Source: Planctomycetales bacterium (GTDB taxonomy: Bacteria > Planctomycetota > Planctomycetia > Pirellulales > Pirellulaceae). From it: a stretch of DNA of 52,353 nucleotides. A program made the translations under genes and the position numbers. The stretch covers positions 1 through 52,353 of the forward strand of contig JAGQOY010000026.1 of NCBI GenBank assembly GCA_020427005.1, written 5' to 3'. Shown here in pieces: positions 1 to 9,733 of this stretch (position 1 is the stretch's first letter; each line of letters begins with the position of its first letter). A model generated the notes under the pieces. The model had not been told where the DNA came from. It did not search any database and was given only the letters and a program-made list of their open reading frames with translations.

Positions 1-243
1 CCTCCCACGAAGTATCAGAGCGCTGTCACAAGCGTAAGAATCGCGGGTGATTTGGGGACTGAATTTCAGGACGTGCTAGTCAGCACCGGTCCCGAGGCCA
101 CCTACTTTTCTCAAGATGGCCTTCGATGGGATCACGTTTCCGAAACGGGCTTTCACGCCTTGGCCACACACAATGCCTATTGCTTAGCCGTTGGATCCGA
201 TGGTCGGTTTGGCCGTGCATTAATTAGTTTGCAAACTAATTAA
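1..243 (+). CDS. C-terminal end of a YCF48/BNR-type beta-propeller protein (partial)
   Basis: The frame is open from the first base of the window to a TAA at 241-243, so only the last 80 residues are present. The visible part has repeat-like pieces 'YFSQDGLRWDHVS', 'GFHALATH' and 'CLAVGSDGRFGRAL', the 'display value, then AVG.xGRIxR' pattern of photosystem-II-stability (YCF48)/sialidase-like propeller blades. Planctomycetes carry many exported proteins of this kind, often annotated as oxidoreductases of unknown substrate. The fold is inferred from these few motifs. The enzyme activity cannot be judged because the N-terminal part lies outside the window. The TTG at 52 is an internal codon, not a convincing start. 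Confidence 0.55.
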   Translation, partial: PPTKYQSAVTSVRIAGDLGTEFQDVLVSTGPEATYFSQDGLRWDHVSETGFHALATHNAYCLAVGSDGRFGRALISLQTN

Positions 244-298
244 TCCTCTCATGGCCAGGGAGCTTACCGGGGCTCTGAGTAGACATAGGTGAGGTGTC

Positions 299-432
299 CT
301 AGCAGGGTGATGAAAAAGTAACCCGAAGCGTCAGCGAAGGAATGTGCCCAGCCCCTCGCTGACGCTCTGACGCTTCGGGTTACAAATCGTCCACAAAATT
401 TTGCAAATCGATTTTTTTTAGCAGCCTGCTAG
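299..432. repeat. Family A palindromic element, copy 1 (MITE-like)
   Basis: The core at 318-383 begins GTAACCCGAAGCGTCAGCG and ends with its near inverse complement CGCTTCGGGTTAC, so it can fold into a long hairpin. Outer imperfect inverted ends lie at 299-317 (starting CTAGCAGG) and 412-432 (ending CCTGCTAG). The 66-bp core matches the reverse complement of 20063-20128 with three differences. It sits between the partial propeller gene and the Rrf2 regulator, and it fills most of the 293-bp gap 244-536. Confidence 0.8.
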
Positions 433-467
433 CACTTCGATACTCCATTTTGCTCTAATTCACACGA

Positions 468-496
468 TTGACTTAGGATTGACTATGCCCTAAAAT
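468..496 (+). promoter_or_regulatory. Sigma70-type promoter of the Rrf2 regulator
   Basis: TTGACT at 468-473 and TAAAAT at 491-496 are separated by exactly 17 bp, close to the housekeeping consensus. Transcription would begin near 503, about 35 bp before the ATG at 537. Confidence 0.55.
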
Positions 497-520
497 CTGC
501 AAAACTCGAACTGGTTATGC

Positions 521-540
521 GTATTTTAGGTCTTAAATGC
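521..540. promoter_or_regulatory. Candidate NsrR/Rrf2 operator overlapping the start codon
   Basis: The imperfect palindrome GTATTTTAGGTCTTAAATGC has arms GTATTTTA and TTAAATGC around GGTC. Known NsrR sites are AT-rich inverted repeats of the ATGyATTT type. Its place just downstream of the promoter and across the ATG at 537 fits autorepression. This is inference from pattern and position. Confidence 0.35.
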
Positions 541-977
541 GGCTTCAGACACAAACTGATTTTGCATTGCGATCGCTAATGTATCTTGCGGTCTGCGGTG
601 GTAAGACCACCTCAGGACACATTGCAAGGCAATTCGGTATCTCCGCACATCACCTGGCCAAGGTGTTGAACCAGCTGACACGTCTCGGTTACGTTCGCAG
701 TACTCGCGGCCTGGGTGGTGGAATCGAGTTGGTCGTACCACCCGGACAGATCTCGGTGGGCAAGGTTATTGTTGAGTTTGAAGGATCTTTGCAATTGCTT
801 GATTGCGTTTCTATGGACAATGTATGTTCCATACAGCCATTCTGCAAACTAAAGAAAAAATTGGCTGAAGCACAACGTTTGCAGGTTGACTATCTATGCA
901 GCATAAGTTTGGCCGACGTTGTGCCGTCAACTCGTCAATTTCAGCAACTAGAAGTCACTGCTGAACAAGACACATAG
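537..977 (+). CDS. Rrf2 family transcriptional regulator, NsrR-like
   Basis: The protein has 146 residues, the usual Rrf2 length. It opens with 'MRLQTQTDFALRSLMYLA', followed by a winged helix (about 24-66) ending in 'VRSTRGLGGGIEL', the Rrf2 wing. Three cysteines, Cys90, Cys97 and Cys103, lie in the cluster loop 'DCVSMDNVCSIQPFCKL'. With Asp8 they match the Asp/3-Cys ligand set known for NO-sensing [4Fe-4S] NsrR; the spacing is one residue longer between the first two cysteines. In the family, NO destroys the cluster and releases repression. The ATG at 537 sits 41 bp after the -10 box. The next gene begins 41 bp after the stop, so the two are probably co-transcribed. IscR is less likely given this ligand arrangement. 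Rrf2 membership is firm and NO sensing is inferred. Confidence 0.85.
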   Translation: MRLQTQTDFALRSLMYLAVCGGKTTSGHIARQFGISAHHLAKVLNQLTRLGYVRSTRGLGGGIELVVPPGQISVGKVIVEFEGSLQLLDCVSMDNVCSIQPFCKLKKKLAEAQRLQVDYLCSISLADVVPSTRQFQQLEVTAEQDT

Positions 978-1018
978 AAGGTTGTTCATATCTTACCAAG
1001 GTATCAGGAGATGTTCTA

Positions 1019-1537
1019 ATGATGCGAAGAGTCTTAATTGCAATGGCTTGTGTTTGTGCGATTGGCCTTACCAACGTCGTGGTGGATGGGCAGGACAGCG
1101 CCAAATCGGATGCCGAAGTTGAGCGAGGACGAGCAACAGTGAAAATGCTTGACAATATTTTCAAGCAAGCAATTGTGTTAATAACCGACAAATATGTGCA
1201 TGACGAGGATGATTTTCCCGCTGGCAGTGCTGCGGTCGTTTGGTTTAAGGCCATTTCGGAAGCTGGACCTAACAGCGTGCGGTTGATCGATGCCTCAGGC
1301 GATCCCTATAAAGCTACCAATGTGGCCCAAGATGAATTCGAGAAGGCCGGGATCAAAGAATTGAAAGCAGGAAAACCCTACTACGATGAAGTCGCAGTTC
1401 GAGATGGAAAGCGCGTACTACGAGCGGTCACGGCGGTACCAGTGGTTATGGACAAGTGCGTGATGTGCCACCCGCATTACAAGAACGTTAAGCCAGGGGA
1501 AGCAATTGGAGCGATCAGTTACACTGTGCCGCTATAA
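1019..1537 (+). CDS. Exported one-heme c-type protein, DUF3365/Tll0287-like
   Basis: The protein has 172 residues. A signal peptide (about 1-25, ending near 'VVVDGQDS') sends it across the membrane. The body matches the Tll0287-like heme domain (DUF3365): 'IRLIDASGDPYKATN'-type strand, 'AGKPYYDEVAV', 'LRAVTAVPVVMDKC', then CVMCH at 147-151 for covalent heme (Cys147, Cys150, His151) and a short tail 'GAISYTVPL'. In other bacteria this domain occurs alone or as the sensor of kinases and cyclases, and is thought to sense redox state or small gases. An AGGAGA ribosome site precedes the ATG. Downstream of the NsrR-like regulator, it is a plausible NO- or redox-responsive heme protein. No transmembrane or output domain follows, so it acts as a soluble or loosely attached periplasmic protein. 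Confidence 0.8.
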   Translation: MMRRVLIAMACVCAIGLTNVVVDGQDSAKSDAEVERGRATVKMLDNIFKQAIVLITDKYVHDEDDFPAGSAAVVWFKAISEAGPNSVRLIDASGDPYKATNVAQDEFEKAGIKELKAGKPYYDEVAVRDGKRVLRAVTAVPVVMDKCVMCHPHYKNVKPGEAIGAISYTVPL

Positions 1538-1576
1538 GTTTCTTGGCCTCCACCAGAAACGCGACTCGCTTTTCTA

Positions 1577-1599
1577 GGGCGGAGGGAATGCTTCCGCCC
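1577..1599 (+). terminator. Hairpin after the regulator-heme protein pair
   Basis: GGGCGGA at 1577-1583 pairs perfectly with TCCGCCC at 1593-1599. One G-U and one G-C pair extend the stem to 9 bp around a 5-base loop. Only a weak T-rich tail (GTTTG) follows, so this may be a Rho-assisted or weak terminator. Confidence 0.45.
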
Positions 1600-1628
1600 G
1601 TTTGCTCAACAATTACTGACAGAATTTC

Positions 1629-1676
1629 AGTGGGATAGACTTCCAGTCGGTCAGCAAAAAGTCAGCCTATCCTACT
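1629..1676 (-). repeat. Family C short inverted-repeat element, copy 1
   Basis: The ends AGTGGGATAG (1629-1638) and CTATCCTACT (1667-1676) are inverted repeats with one mismatch. Inside, on the minus strand, lies TGACTTTTTG followed by GACTGGAAG, both also present in the element at 2555-2610. The two copies lie in opposite orientation on either side of the histidine kinase gene. Confidence 0.65.
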
Positions 1677-1762
1677 ATTGCCATGCGGATTCCAATTGTT
1701 GAGCGACTCTTTAATCCGGTGGAATTTTTTTGGCAAGCCTGTCCAATTGATAATCATTGCCA

Positions 1763-2503
1763 ATGGAGAATTGGATGCGTGACAAGGAAGTCCCTGATCA
1801 ATATGACCTACAGGCCAAGGATGCCTTTGATAAGTTGCCTGGATTTTGGCCCGTACTGATACATGAGATTCGTTCACCCACACATAGTTTGACCTGTTTT
1901 CTTGAGCTACTTGAAAGGGACCTGGCTGAAATTCCACTGCCAGAAGAAGCTCAACGGTCGATCCGTTTTATGAACCATGCGGTAGACAGGCTTCGCAAAT
2001 TCGTTAGAGCGTTTGGTCAGCTTGTACATTCCCTTGATAGCAAGTCCCCTCAGCCCCAAGAAATCTTACCGGTTATTCAAGAGGCGTGGCAGAGTCTGCA
2101 TGATGCGCATGAGCAGTCCTCACTAGAATTGGACTGCGATTCTTTAGCGGTAACAGTCAACTGTGATCGCGATGCACTTTTGAGAGTTTTTGGTGAGATC
2201 TTTCAAAACGCACTTCAATTTCGAAGTACTGAACGAAACTTGCAAATATTCATTCGTGCCCGAAAAGAGGCTCAAAGCTTGTGCTTGGTGATCCAAGACA
2301 ATGGGCAAGGTTTTGCTCCTGAACAAGCCACGCTTGCATTGCAGCCTTTCAAGAGACTGGCTGCGCGAAGCGAAGAACATAACGGTCCGGGGCTGGGCTT
2401 AACAATTGCCAGCCTGCTACTAAAACATTGCCAAGGAGAACTTGCCATTGAATCGGATGGACAATATGGTACGACGGTGACCCTGTCATTCCCGATTGTC
2501 TAA
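1763..2503 (+). CDS. Soluble histidine kinase without sensor domain
   Basis: The protein has 246 residues. The phosphoacceptor box is 'LIHEIRSPTHSL' with His34. The ATP-binding domain shows the N box 'EIFQNALQF', the G1 box 'DNGQGF' and the G2 box 'GPGLGLTIASLLL', so all catalytic motifs are present. No transmembrane segment, PAS, GAF or HAMP domain exists, so the signal must come from a partner protein. I chose ATG 1763 over a TTG two codons upstream; neither has a clear ribosome site. No response regulator is adjacent, which makes it an orphan kinase. Its position just after the NsrR/heme-protein pair suggests, but does not prove, a link to the same signal. Confidence 0.8.
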   Translation: MENWMRDKEVPDQYDLQAKDAFDKLPGFWPVLIHEIRSPTHSLTCFLELLERDLAEIPLPEEAQRSIRFMNHAVDRLRKFVRAFGQLVHSLDSKSPQPQEILPVIQEAWQSLHDAHEQSSLELDCDSLAVTVNCDRDALLRVFGEIFQNALQFRSTERNLQIFIRARKEAQSLCLVIQDNGQGFAPEQATLALQPFKRLAARSEEHNGPGLGLTIASLLLKHCQGELAIESDGQYGTTVTLSFPIV

Positions 2504-2554
2504 ACATTCTGCCCTACAGGAGTCGTTCAATAATTAGGAGTCTGCATCGGTAAA

Positions 2555-2610
2555 AGTAGGACAGATTTCTAGCCTGACTTTTTGTTGGCAGACTGGAAGC
2601 CAATACTACT
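2555..2610 (+). repeat. Family C short inverted-repeat element, copy 2
   Basis: The sequence runs from AGTAGGACAG to CAATACTACT and contains CCTGACTTTTTG and GACTGGAAG, aligning over its length with the reverse complement of 1629-1676 (one 7-8 base insertion). It lies between the convergent kinase and uvrA genes. Confidence 0.65.
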
Positions 2611-2696
2611 GAAGTCCTGTTAATGATCTTTGTACGACTCCTCAGTTAGTTCTGCTCACCTGCAAAAGAGCCCAAGGGTGCGTTGCTACGGCATGC

Positions 2697-5600
2697 TCAA
2701 GATTGAACCTGTGATTTGCGTATATGCGATACGTGGGCTGCGAGTAGCTTCTTAACGGCAGGGTCACGAGGTTGTTGCAATTCAGTAAAGGCCAGTTGTA
2801 TTTGTTCCTCGCTGTCGCCTCGTGTCGTTACTTGAACTGAGACCGGCAGTGCATCTTTGATCTTGCTCACGTTGAATCCCTTGGGGCCATTCAGTACTGC
2901 AATCAGCCCTTCGGGGCGCTTGGTGTGCAATACAATCCAAGGTTCATCGACGCCTGGCAATACATAACGCGCTGCCGTAGCCTCATCCCACCGCCAACGC
3001 CCGTCGCCTGTAGCCTGATGTACCGATTGTATAAACACACTTAACGTCTCAGCGGGCCAAACGATACTCCGCCCTGGAGGGAATCCTTTGCGTAGTGAAT
3101 GCCATCTCTGTTTTAGGATTTTCCACGGCATCTGCTTGCTAGCGTCGATGGGTGCTGCGGCTACAGTGGGCGCCGTTTTTCCAAGGAATGCAAGAGCAGC
3201 ATCATCCAGCCACTTCCAGAACTGAGTTGTATCGATTTCAGCTAAGGAATGAGGGCGGAGCTCAAGTTCCATCCATTGTCCGGCCAGCCTGGCTCGAACT
3301 CGAGGCTCATTTCCATACATCTCGATTTCTTCCATCTCATTGAGTGTCGGAAGCTTTACGATCGACTCCAGCTGAGCTTTTGAGAAGTTACGGCGTGGTA
3401 CTCTAAATTTAAGCTTCAACAGCCAAGTTTCAGCCGTGATGGCGTGTAAGAACCAGCCCCTTGCCTTCACCGGCCCACATACTTCCACAATGCTGCGGTT
3501 GTCCCAATTCGTTGGCGCAAAGCCATCGATGGACTCTATTGCCTCAACAATCTTTACCAGTATGTCGCGTTCCCAACGAATGGGCTGCCCAACTCGGTCC
3601 ACGCTATCGCGGGTATGCCAGCGTCGGCCATCCGACTGCCATGGTAAGAGAGTATCGCGCCCGATCTGTTCTAGTTCAATATCTCCCTCTTGCTCCTCGC
3701 GGGACAGAGAGGGATCGTATTGTTCACGTTCAACGTACTCAGCTGACTTCATCATGGAGGCTAAAGCTTCACCAGTGTGACTTCGCAACGAGTTGGTCTC
3801 AACGCGCGCTGTAACGGCTTTGCGCCCGCGCGATTTTTTCGCAGAAGGGCGAGTAGCCTGAGCGTATCCAATCAGATCCTCGGGAGTACCTGCAAAGATA
3901 ATCTGTCCTCCCTCGTTACCAGCTTCTGGACCAAGATCGATCACCCAGTCCGCGCACTTGATCACGTCCAAGTTATGTTCAATTACGAGAACAGTATTAC
4001 CAAGGTCCACTAATCGCTGCATGACTTCAAGCAATTTGACAACGTCTGAAAAATGAAGTCCGGTCGTTGGCTCATCGAGCAAATACAGCGTCTTGCCAGT
4101 ATCGGGGCGAGCTAGTTCCGTAGCCAACTTGACACGTTGGGCTTCGCCGCCACTAAGCGTGGGAGCGGACTGTCCCAATGCAACGTAATCCAAACCGACA
4201 TCCACCAGCGTTTGAAGAATGCGCCGAATTTTTGGAATGTTGCCAAATACTTCCACCGCCTGTCCAATTTGCATTTCCAAGATGTCGTGTATCGAGTAAC
4301 CATGGTATTCCACCGACAGCACCTCTTCGGTAAATCTACGTCCATGGCAACTATCGCATTCCACCCAGACATCTGGCAAAAAGTGCATCTCAATGCGCAA
4401 TTGGCCATTTCCCTCACACTTTTCGCACCTACCTCCGGGCACGTTGAAAGAGAATTGGCGTGGTGTGTAGCCCAATGCTCGGGCTGTTGGCAGTTGCGAA
4501 AAAAGTTGACGAATCAGATCGTAGACGCCAGTGTATGTGGCTGGAGTAGAGCTTGGGTTTGAGCCTAAGGGACTTTGATCAACGCGAATGACTTTGTCGA
4601 TCAATTTAATGCCTTGGATGGAATCAAAACATCGATGACGTTCATTCTGTTGCGCCAGTCGCTTTACCAATCCTGGGTAAAGCACTTCGTTTACCAGAGT
4701 ACTTTTACCGCTTCCACTAGGACCTGTGACAACGATTAGTCGACCGAGCGGGAAGCCGACATCTACACCGCGGAGGTTATGAGCCCGAGCGCCAAGCAGA
4801 CGAATTTCCCCGTGATCAACTTGCCGTCTATTAGCCGGAATGGGAATCTTTTCCTTGTCGCTAAGATAACTCCCTGTCGAGCTGGTTGAGTTTTCGCTCA
4901 ATTGCTGCGGAGTACCTTGGGCTGTCAACTCACCGCCATATCGTCCTGCGGCGGGACCAAAGTCACACACATGATCGCCCGATTCGATAACTTCACGATC
5001 ATGCTCGACAACTATGAGGGTATTTCCGAGATCACGCAATTTCTTCAATGCACCGATCAAACGTGAGTTATCGCGAGGATGCAAGCCAATGGTGGGTTCA
5101 TCCAGCACATAGAGTACGCCACACAATCCGCTTCCCAATTGACTTGACAATCGAATGCGTTGGGATTCACCGCCACTAAGCGTATTCGCAGGTCGACTCA
5201 GCGATAAGTAATCGAGCCCAACATCCAATAAGAATTCGGTCCTTATCTTTAGCTCACGAATCAACTCACCAGCGATCTTCTGTTCACGACGATTCAGCTT
5301 CCAACTGACAATCTGCTCGTGTAGCCAGCTGAGTGTTCCTTGAACATAATCATTCACAGTCAGTCCACGGAATTTGGCGGCCGCTGCATCCTGGTGGAGC
5401 CTAGAGCCGTCGCATGCTGTGCATGCCACATCGGCGATGAAGGGGCTCAGCTTGTTGCGTAGTTGAGGATTAATCCGCGCCGCCTGATCCAGAGCGTTAA
5501 CTAGTCCCTTCCATTGAAACTCAAAACTTACGCCACGAGGTGAGGTGACTTCAAACCAGCGATCCAGCGAACCGTATAGAATCATGCGTCGCTGACCAGC

Positions 5601-8600
5601 CGTCAAACGATCGACTACAACATCCATCGGAATTCCAACGCCACGACAAAAGGCCCGCAGGATGGGCTCTGCTAACTCATTAGCGGATTCCGATTCTTGG
5701 TCAGCTGCAGTTGGAGAATTCATCACCGGCCATAAACGAATACCGCCTTCCAGTAGAGATCTACCGGGGTCCAAGAGCAAAGTAGGACTGATACCGGTCT
5801 GAGTACCCAATCCTTCACAATCTGGACACCAGCCCAACGGTGAGTTAAAGGAGAACGAATGGGGCGTCAAAGTTTGCAATGAGTATCCGCATTGTCGACA
5901 GGCTAGATGTTGGCTGTGGCGCGTAGATATCCAATGCACTTCATCCACGTCGTCCCGAGGTTGGATTGCATGTAGATTGCCGTTGCCGAGCGATAATGCC
6001 AATTCAACGCTATCAGCGATCCGACTGCGATTGGCGGCAGAGATCACGATCCGATCAATCACGGCCTCGATATCGTAACTCAACGTGGCGGAGAGTGGCG
6101 GCACGGATTCGAGCGAGTGAGTTCGCCCATTGATGCGGACACGGACCAATCCGGAAGTTCGCAAATCATGCCACATGTGTGTGGGGTCTTGCGTCGGTTG
6201 CCATTTCAATGGCGCCGCAATGATCAATCGGGTTCCTTCTTCCAGATCGAGCAAATGTTTCGTTATGTCGTCGGGGGACTGAGTTGAAACTGGGACATCG
6301 CAGGACGGACAGTGCGGAATTCCCAGTCGGGCCATCAAGACGCGAAGGTAGTCATAGATCTCTGTAACTGTACCAACTGTGCTGCGCGGATTATGAGCCA
6401 CACTTTTTTGTTCTATGGCTATCGCGGGCGCAAGCCCTTCGATGCGTTCGACTGACGGCTTTGGCATTTGACCAACAAACTGTCGCGCATACGAAGAAAG
6501 ACTCTCCACATACCTGCGTTGCCCCTCGGCATAGATAGTATCCATGGCCATGGAGCTTTTTCCGCTTCCGCTGGGTCCACAAAACACGGTCAACGCATGA
6601 TGTGGAAGTACCAGACTAACATCTTTCAAATTGTGCTCGACAGCATGTTCTACACGTAGGGCGGGAGTGGGCAATTTCGCTGAAACCGGTTTGGGCGGCT
6701 GAGCCTTATTATTGGGCTCAATGAAGGGTGCGGACAAATGCTTTACAAGCGATTGAGCCGTATGAGAACGCTTGCACCGAACGAGTTCATCAGGTGTTCC
6801 CGCAAAGACAATCTCTCCTCCAGCTTCACCTCCTTCGGGTCCGATATCAATGATCCAGTCGGCAGTCTTTACTACATCTAAATTGTGTTCGATGACCAAA
6901 ACTGTGTTGCCACGATCCACTAGGTCTTGCAACACTTTCAAGAGCAGGCGAATGTCATGAAAATGCAAGCCAGTGGTGGGTTCATCTAATAGATAGAGTG
7001 TTTTGCCGGTGTCTTTTCGCGACAGTTCCTTGGCCAATTTAATGCGTTGCGCTTCGCCGCCGGACAGCGTGGGGGATGGTTGTCCAAGCTTGAGGTAATC
7101 CAACCCAACCGAATGCAGTGTCCGCAACTTGTCAGCGATTTTCGGTTGGTTTTCAAATAATCCAAGTGCGTCAACGATATCCATTTCCAGGACGTCTGCG
7201 ATGGACTTATCCTTGAATTTGACTTGCAAGGTCTCGTGGTTGTAGCGCCGCCCTTCACAGACAGGACAGGTAACCCATAGATCCGCTAAGAAGTCCATCT
7301 CCAATCGATTCGACCCGTTCCCTTCGCACGACTCACATCGTCCTCCGGCAACATTGAAACTGAACCTTCCGGCGGCGTACCCTCTACGTTTGGCTTCGGG
7401 CAGGTCGACAAACAGGTTTCGAATTTCATCGAATACTTTCACGTAGGTGGCAGGGTTACTGCGGGGCGTGCGGCCAATAGGCGATTGATCGATGGCAATG
7501 ACCTTGTCCAACAAGTCCACGCCTTCAAAGTGATCGTGATCACCCGGCATATCTTCTGCGGCATGCAAACGCCGTCGGAGCACCGGAACGACAATCTCAT
7601 TGACCAGTGAGCTTTTTCCAGAACCGCTTACCCCAGTAACACAGACTAACTTGCCTAGTGGAATTTCCACGTCAATGTTTTTAAGGTTGTTCTGCCGCGC
7701 TCCCAATATACGCATGTGTTGTCCGTTACCCTCACGTCGGCTGTCGGGTACCGGAATTGATTCCTGTCCGGAAAGGAACTTGCCTGTCAAACTGCGTTCA
7801 CTGCAGGCCAAGGTATTCAGATCACCGCAACTAACAATTTCCCCACCACGCACACCCGGACCCGGCCCAAAATCCAGGATCAAGTCTGCTGCGCGCATGG
7901 TGTCTTCATCGTGCTCGACCACCAATAGCGAATTGCCAGAATCTCGCAGGGCCTTCAATGAGTCGATAAGTCGATCATTGTCGCGGGGGTGCAATCCAAT
8001 GGATGGTTCATCGAGGACATATAACACACCTACAAGCCCAGATCCAATTTGACTAGCCAACCGAATCCGCTGAGACTCACCACCAGATAAAGTCGGGGCT
8101 GACCGGCTAAGGCTAAGATAATCCAACCCAACGTTTAATAGGAATTGCAATCGATTGGTTACTTCCCGCACAACGGTGGCAGCAATTCGCTCTTCGATGT
8201 CGTTCAACTCGAGCTGCATCAGGAACTGTAGGCACTTGTCAATTGACAGGCGGCAGAGGTCTGGCAAATTCAACCACTTGTTAACACTGGGCAATTCGAC
8301 TCGACTAGGAAGTCTCAATTGACGAGCCTGCTGGTTTAGCCTGCCTCCACCACAGGAATCGCAATGTCGTTGCTCCATATATTTTTCAAATCGCCGGCGG
8401 GCTACTGTGCTTTTCGAATTCCGATACTGTTCTAAGAGTTGTGGAACTAATCCTTCGAAATTCCCGCCGTACTTCATGGGGCGACTACCACCGCGCCAAG
8501 TAAAGGTCACGTGGCGATCGCCCGTTCCATACAGCCATTCACGTTGAACTGCAGTAGGCAAGTCTCGCCAAGGCAATGTAAGGCTTTCACCTGGCTGAAG

Positions 8601-9683
8601 GCCAAACTGTTTCTCAATGGATTCACTAACCCCCATCAGCTGGTGACGTTGCCATCGCCCCATTTCATTCCAAGTACCAATTAGCTCAAGGGCTCCACGA
8701 CGAAAAGACTTGCTAGGATCAGGTATGATCAATTCGGGGGCAAACGTAAACTGTCGTCCTAGGCCTTCACAGACGTTGCACATTCCTGCCGGACTATTGA
8801 AGCTCAATAGTTGTGGTGTTGGTGGAAGACTGGAAGCGCCACACTGTGGACACGCATATTCACTACTAAAAACGAGATCACCTCTTTGAAGAGTACCTCG
8901 TTTTCGACTTTTGATTCTATTTTGCGGAGTCAAATCGCCTTGTTCAGCGATACCTGGAGACTCCTCAAATGGAATTGCAATAAGGATATTTTCTCCCAAT
9001 CGCAGAGCTTCGTGCACGGCATCGGCGATTTGAGATCGCGATGTCTTGATTGGTGAAAACCGGGAAACAACAACCTCTATGTCATGTTTTTGTTGACGTT
9101 GCAAGTGTGGGGCTTCCGCCAACCGCATGACCTGTCCGTCGATGCGGGCTCGTGCATATCCCTGTCGCTGAAGGCTTTCGAACAGATCCTTGTATTCCCC
9201 TTTTTGACCACGAACTAAAGGAGCCAAAATGAGAAACTCTTCGGCATCGTCCAAGGCTTGCAATCGGGCTACAATTTGATCTCGAGTTTGGGATGTAATG
9301 GGAACATCACACTTTGAACAAAATCCAGTACCGACGCGGGCATACAGGACTCTGAGAAAATCGTAAATCTCCGTAACCGTTCCGACCGTGCTTCGCGGAT
9401 TGGAGCTAGTAGATTTTTGGCTAATGGAGATAGCGGGACTAAGTCCGCCAATAAAGTCAACATTGGGCTTTGGTAATTGGCCGATGAACTGCCTCGCGTA
9501 GCTCGATAGGCTTTCCAGATACCGTCGCTGACCTTCGGCATACAATGTATCAAAAGCCATCGAGCTTTTACCGCTTCCACTTACTCCTGTGAAAACGATA
9601 AGCTGATTTCGCGGTAGCGTAATATTCACATTCCGCAAATTGTGTTCGCGAGCGCCACGCACTTCGATTGTCGCGTTGTCCAT
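2697..9683 (-). CDS. uvrA: Tandem double-length excinuclease UvrA with C-terminal extension
   Basis: UvrA is the damage-recognising ABC ATPase of nucleotide excision repair. A normal UvrA has about 950 residues; this one has 2328. Residues about 1-980 and 985-1940 are each a full UvrA, giving four ATPase modules. Walker A motifs lie near 33 (GVSGSGKSS), 682 (GVSGSGKSS), 1033 (GPSGSGKSS) and 1653 (GPSGSGKST). Each half keeps its signature motifs ('LSGGESQRI', 'LSGGEAQR'), Walker B ('LDEPTTGLH') and zinc pairs ('CEGNG', 'CEGRRY' or 'CHGRRF'), so neither half looks dead. The halves are clearly diverged, so the duplication is old; double-length UvrA is also known from Chlamydiae. Residues about 1945-2328 are an added charged region without recognised family. 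ATG 9683 follows GAGGAAC and is preferred to an upstream TTG at 9713. The gene is divergent from the 3'-phosphoesterase gene. Confidence 0.95.
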   Translation of the reverse strand: MDNATIEVRGAREHNLRNVNITLPRNQLIVFTGVSGSGKSSMAFDTLYAEGQRRYLESLSSYARQFIGQLPKPNVDFIGGLSPAISISQKSTSSNPRSTVGTVTEIYDFLRVLYARVGTGFCSKCDVPITSQTRDQIVARLQALDDAEEFLILAPLVRGQKGEYKDLFESLQRQGYARARIDGQVMRLAEAPHLQRQQKHDIEVVVSRFSPIKTSRSQIADAVHEALRLGENILIAIPFEESPGIAEQGDLTPQNRIKSRKRGTLQRGDLVFSSEYACPQCGASSLPPTPQLLSFNSPAGMCNVCEGLGRQFTFAPELIIPDPSKSFRRGALELIGTWNEMGRWQRHQLMGVSESIEKQFGLQPGESLTLPWRDLPTAVQREWLYGTGDRHVTFTWRGGSRPMKYGGNFEGLVPQLLEQYRNSKSTVARRRFEKYMEQRHCDSCGGGRLNQQARQLRLPSRVELPSVNKWLNLPDLCRLSIDKCLQFLMQLELNDIEERIAATVVREVTNRLQFLLNVGLDYLSLSRSAPTLSGGESQRIRLASQIGSGLVGVLYVLDEPSIGLHPRDNDRLIDSLKALRDSGNSLLVVEHDEDTMRAADLILDFGPGPGVRGGEIVSCGDLNTLACSERSLTGKFLSGQESIPVPDSRREGNGQHMRILGARQNNLKNIDVEIPLGKLVCVTGVSGSGKSSLVNEIVVPVLRRRLHAAEDMPGDHDHFEGVDLLDKVIAIDQSPIGRTPRSNPATYVKVFDEIRNLFVDLPEAKRRGYAAGRFSFNVAGGRCESCEGNGSNRLEMDFLADLWVTCPVCEGRRYNHETLQVKFKDKSIADVLEMDIVDALGLFENQPKIADKLRTLHSVGLDYLKLGQPSPTLSGGEAQRIKLAKELSRKDTGKTLYLLDEPTTGLHFHDIRLLLKVLQDLVDRGNTVLVIEHNLDVVKTADWIIDIGPEGGEAGGEIVFAGTPDELVRCKRSHTAQSLVKHLSAPFIEPNNKAQPPKPVSAKLPTPALRVEHAVEHNLKDVSLVLPHHALTVFCGPSGSGKSSMAMDTIYAEGQRRYVESLSSYARQFVGQMPKPSVERIEGLAPAIAIEQKSVAHNPRSTVGTVTEIYDYLRVLMARLGIPHCPSCDVPVSTQSPDDITKHLLDLEEGTRLIIAAPLKWQPTQDPTHMWHDLRTSGLVRVRINGRTHSLESVPPLSATLSYDIEAVIDRIVISAANRSRIADSVELALSLGNGNLHAIQPRDDVDEVHWISTRHSQHLACRQCGYSLQTLTPHSFSFNSPLGWCPDCEGLGTQTGISPTLLLDPGRSLLEGGIRLWPVMNSPTAADQESESANELAEPILRAFCRGVGIPMDVVVDRLTAGQRRMILYGSLDRWFEVTSPRGVSFEFQWKGLVNALDQAARINPQLRNKLSPFIADVACTACDGSRLHQDAAAAKFRGLTVNDYVQGTLSWLHEQIVSWKLNRREQKIAGELIRELKIRTEFLLDVGLDYLSLSRPANTLSGGESQRIRLSSQLGSGLCGVLYVLDEPTIGLHPRDNSRLIGALKKLRDLGNTLIVVEHDREVIESGDHVCDFGPAAGRYGGELTAQGTPQQLSENSTSSTGSYLSDKEKIPIPANRRQVDHGEIRLLGARAHNLRGVDVGFPLGRLIVVTGPSGSGKSTLVNEVLYPGLVKRLAQQNERHRCFDSIQGIKLIDKVIRVDQSPLGSNPSSTPATYTGVYDLIRQLFSQLPTARALGYTPRQFSFNVPGGRCEKCEGNGQLRIEMHFLPDVWVECDSCHGRRFTEEVLSVEYHGYSIHDILEMQIGQAVEVFGNIPKIRRILQTLVDVGLDYVALGQSAPTLSGGEAQRVKLATELARPDTGKTLYLLDEPTTGLHFSDVVKLLEVMQRLVDLGNTVLVIEHNLDVIKCADWVIDLGPEAGNEGGQIIFAGTPEDLIGYAQATRPSAKKSRGRKAVTARVETNSLRSHTGEALASMMKSAEYVEREQYDPSLSREEQEGDIELEQIGRDTLLPWQSDGRRWHTRDSVDRVGQPIRWERDILVKIVEAIESIDGFAPTNWDNRSIVEVCGPVKARGWFLHAITAETWLLKLKFRVPRRNFSKAQLESIVKLPTLNEMEEIEMYGNEPRVRARLAGQWMELELRPHSLAEIDTTQFWKWLDDAALAFLGKTAPTVAAAPIDASKQMPWKILKQRWHSLRKGFPPGRSIVWPAETLSVFIQSVHQATGDGRWRWDEATAARYVLPGVDEPWIVLHTKRPEGLIAVLNGPKGFNVSKIKDALPVSVQVTTRGDSEEQIQLAFTELQQPRDPAVKKLLAAHVSHIRKSQVQS

Positions 9684-9733
9684 GTTCCTCGACTTCGGGG
9701 GGGAGCTTGGCAAAACCCAGTATTGTACGTGAA

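Noticed and set aside
3436..4562. Plus-strand genes opposite uvrA
   Set aside because: They are antisense frames inside the conserved uvrA coding region, with no start signals or family motifs.
2697..9683. Assembly artefact joining two uvrA genes
   Set aside because: The two halves are well diverged, the frame is unbroken, and double-length UvrA is known from Chlamydiae.
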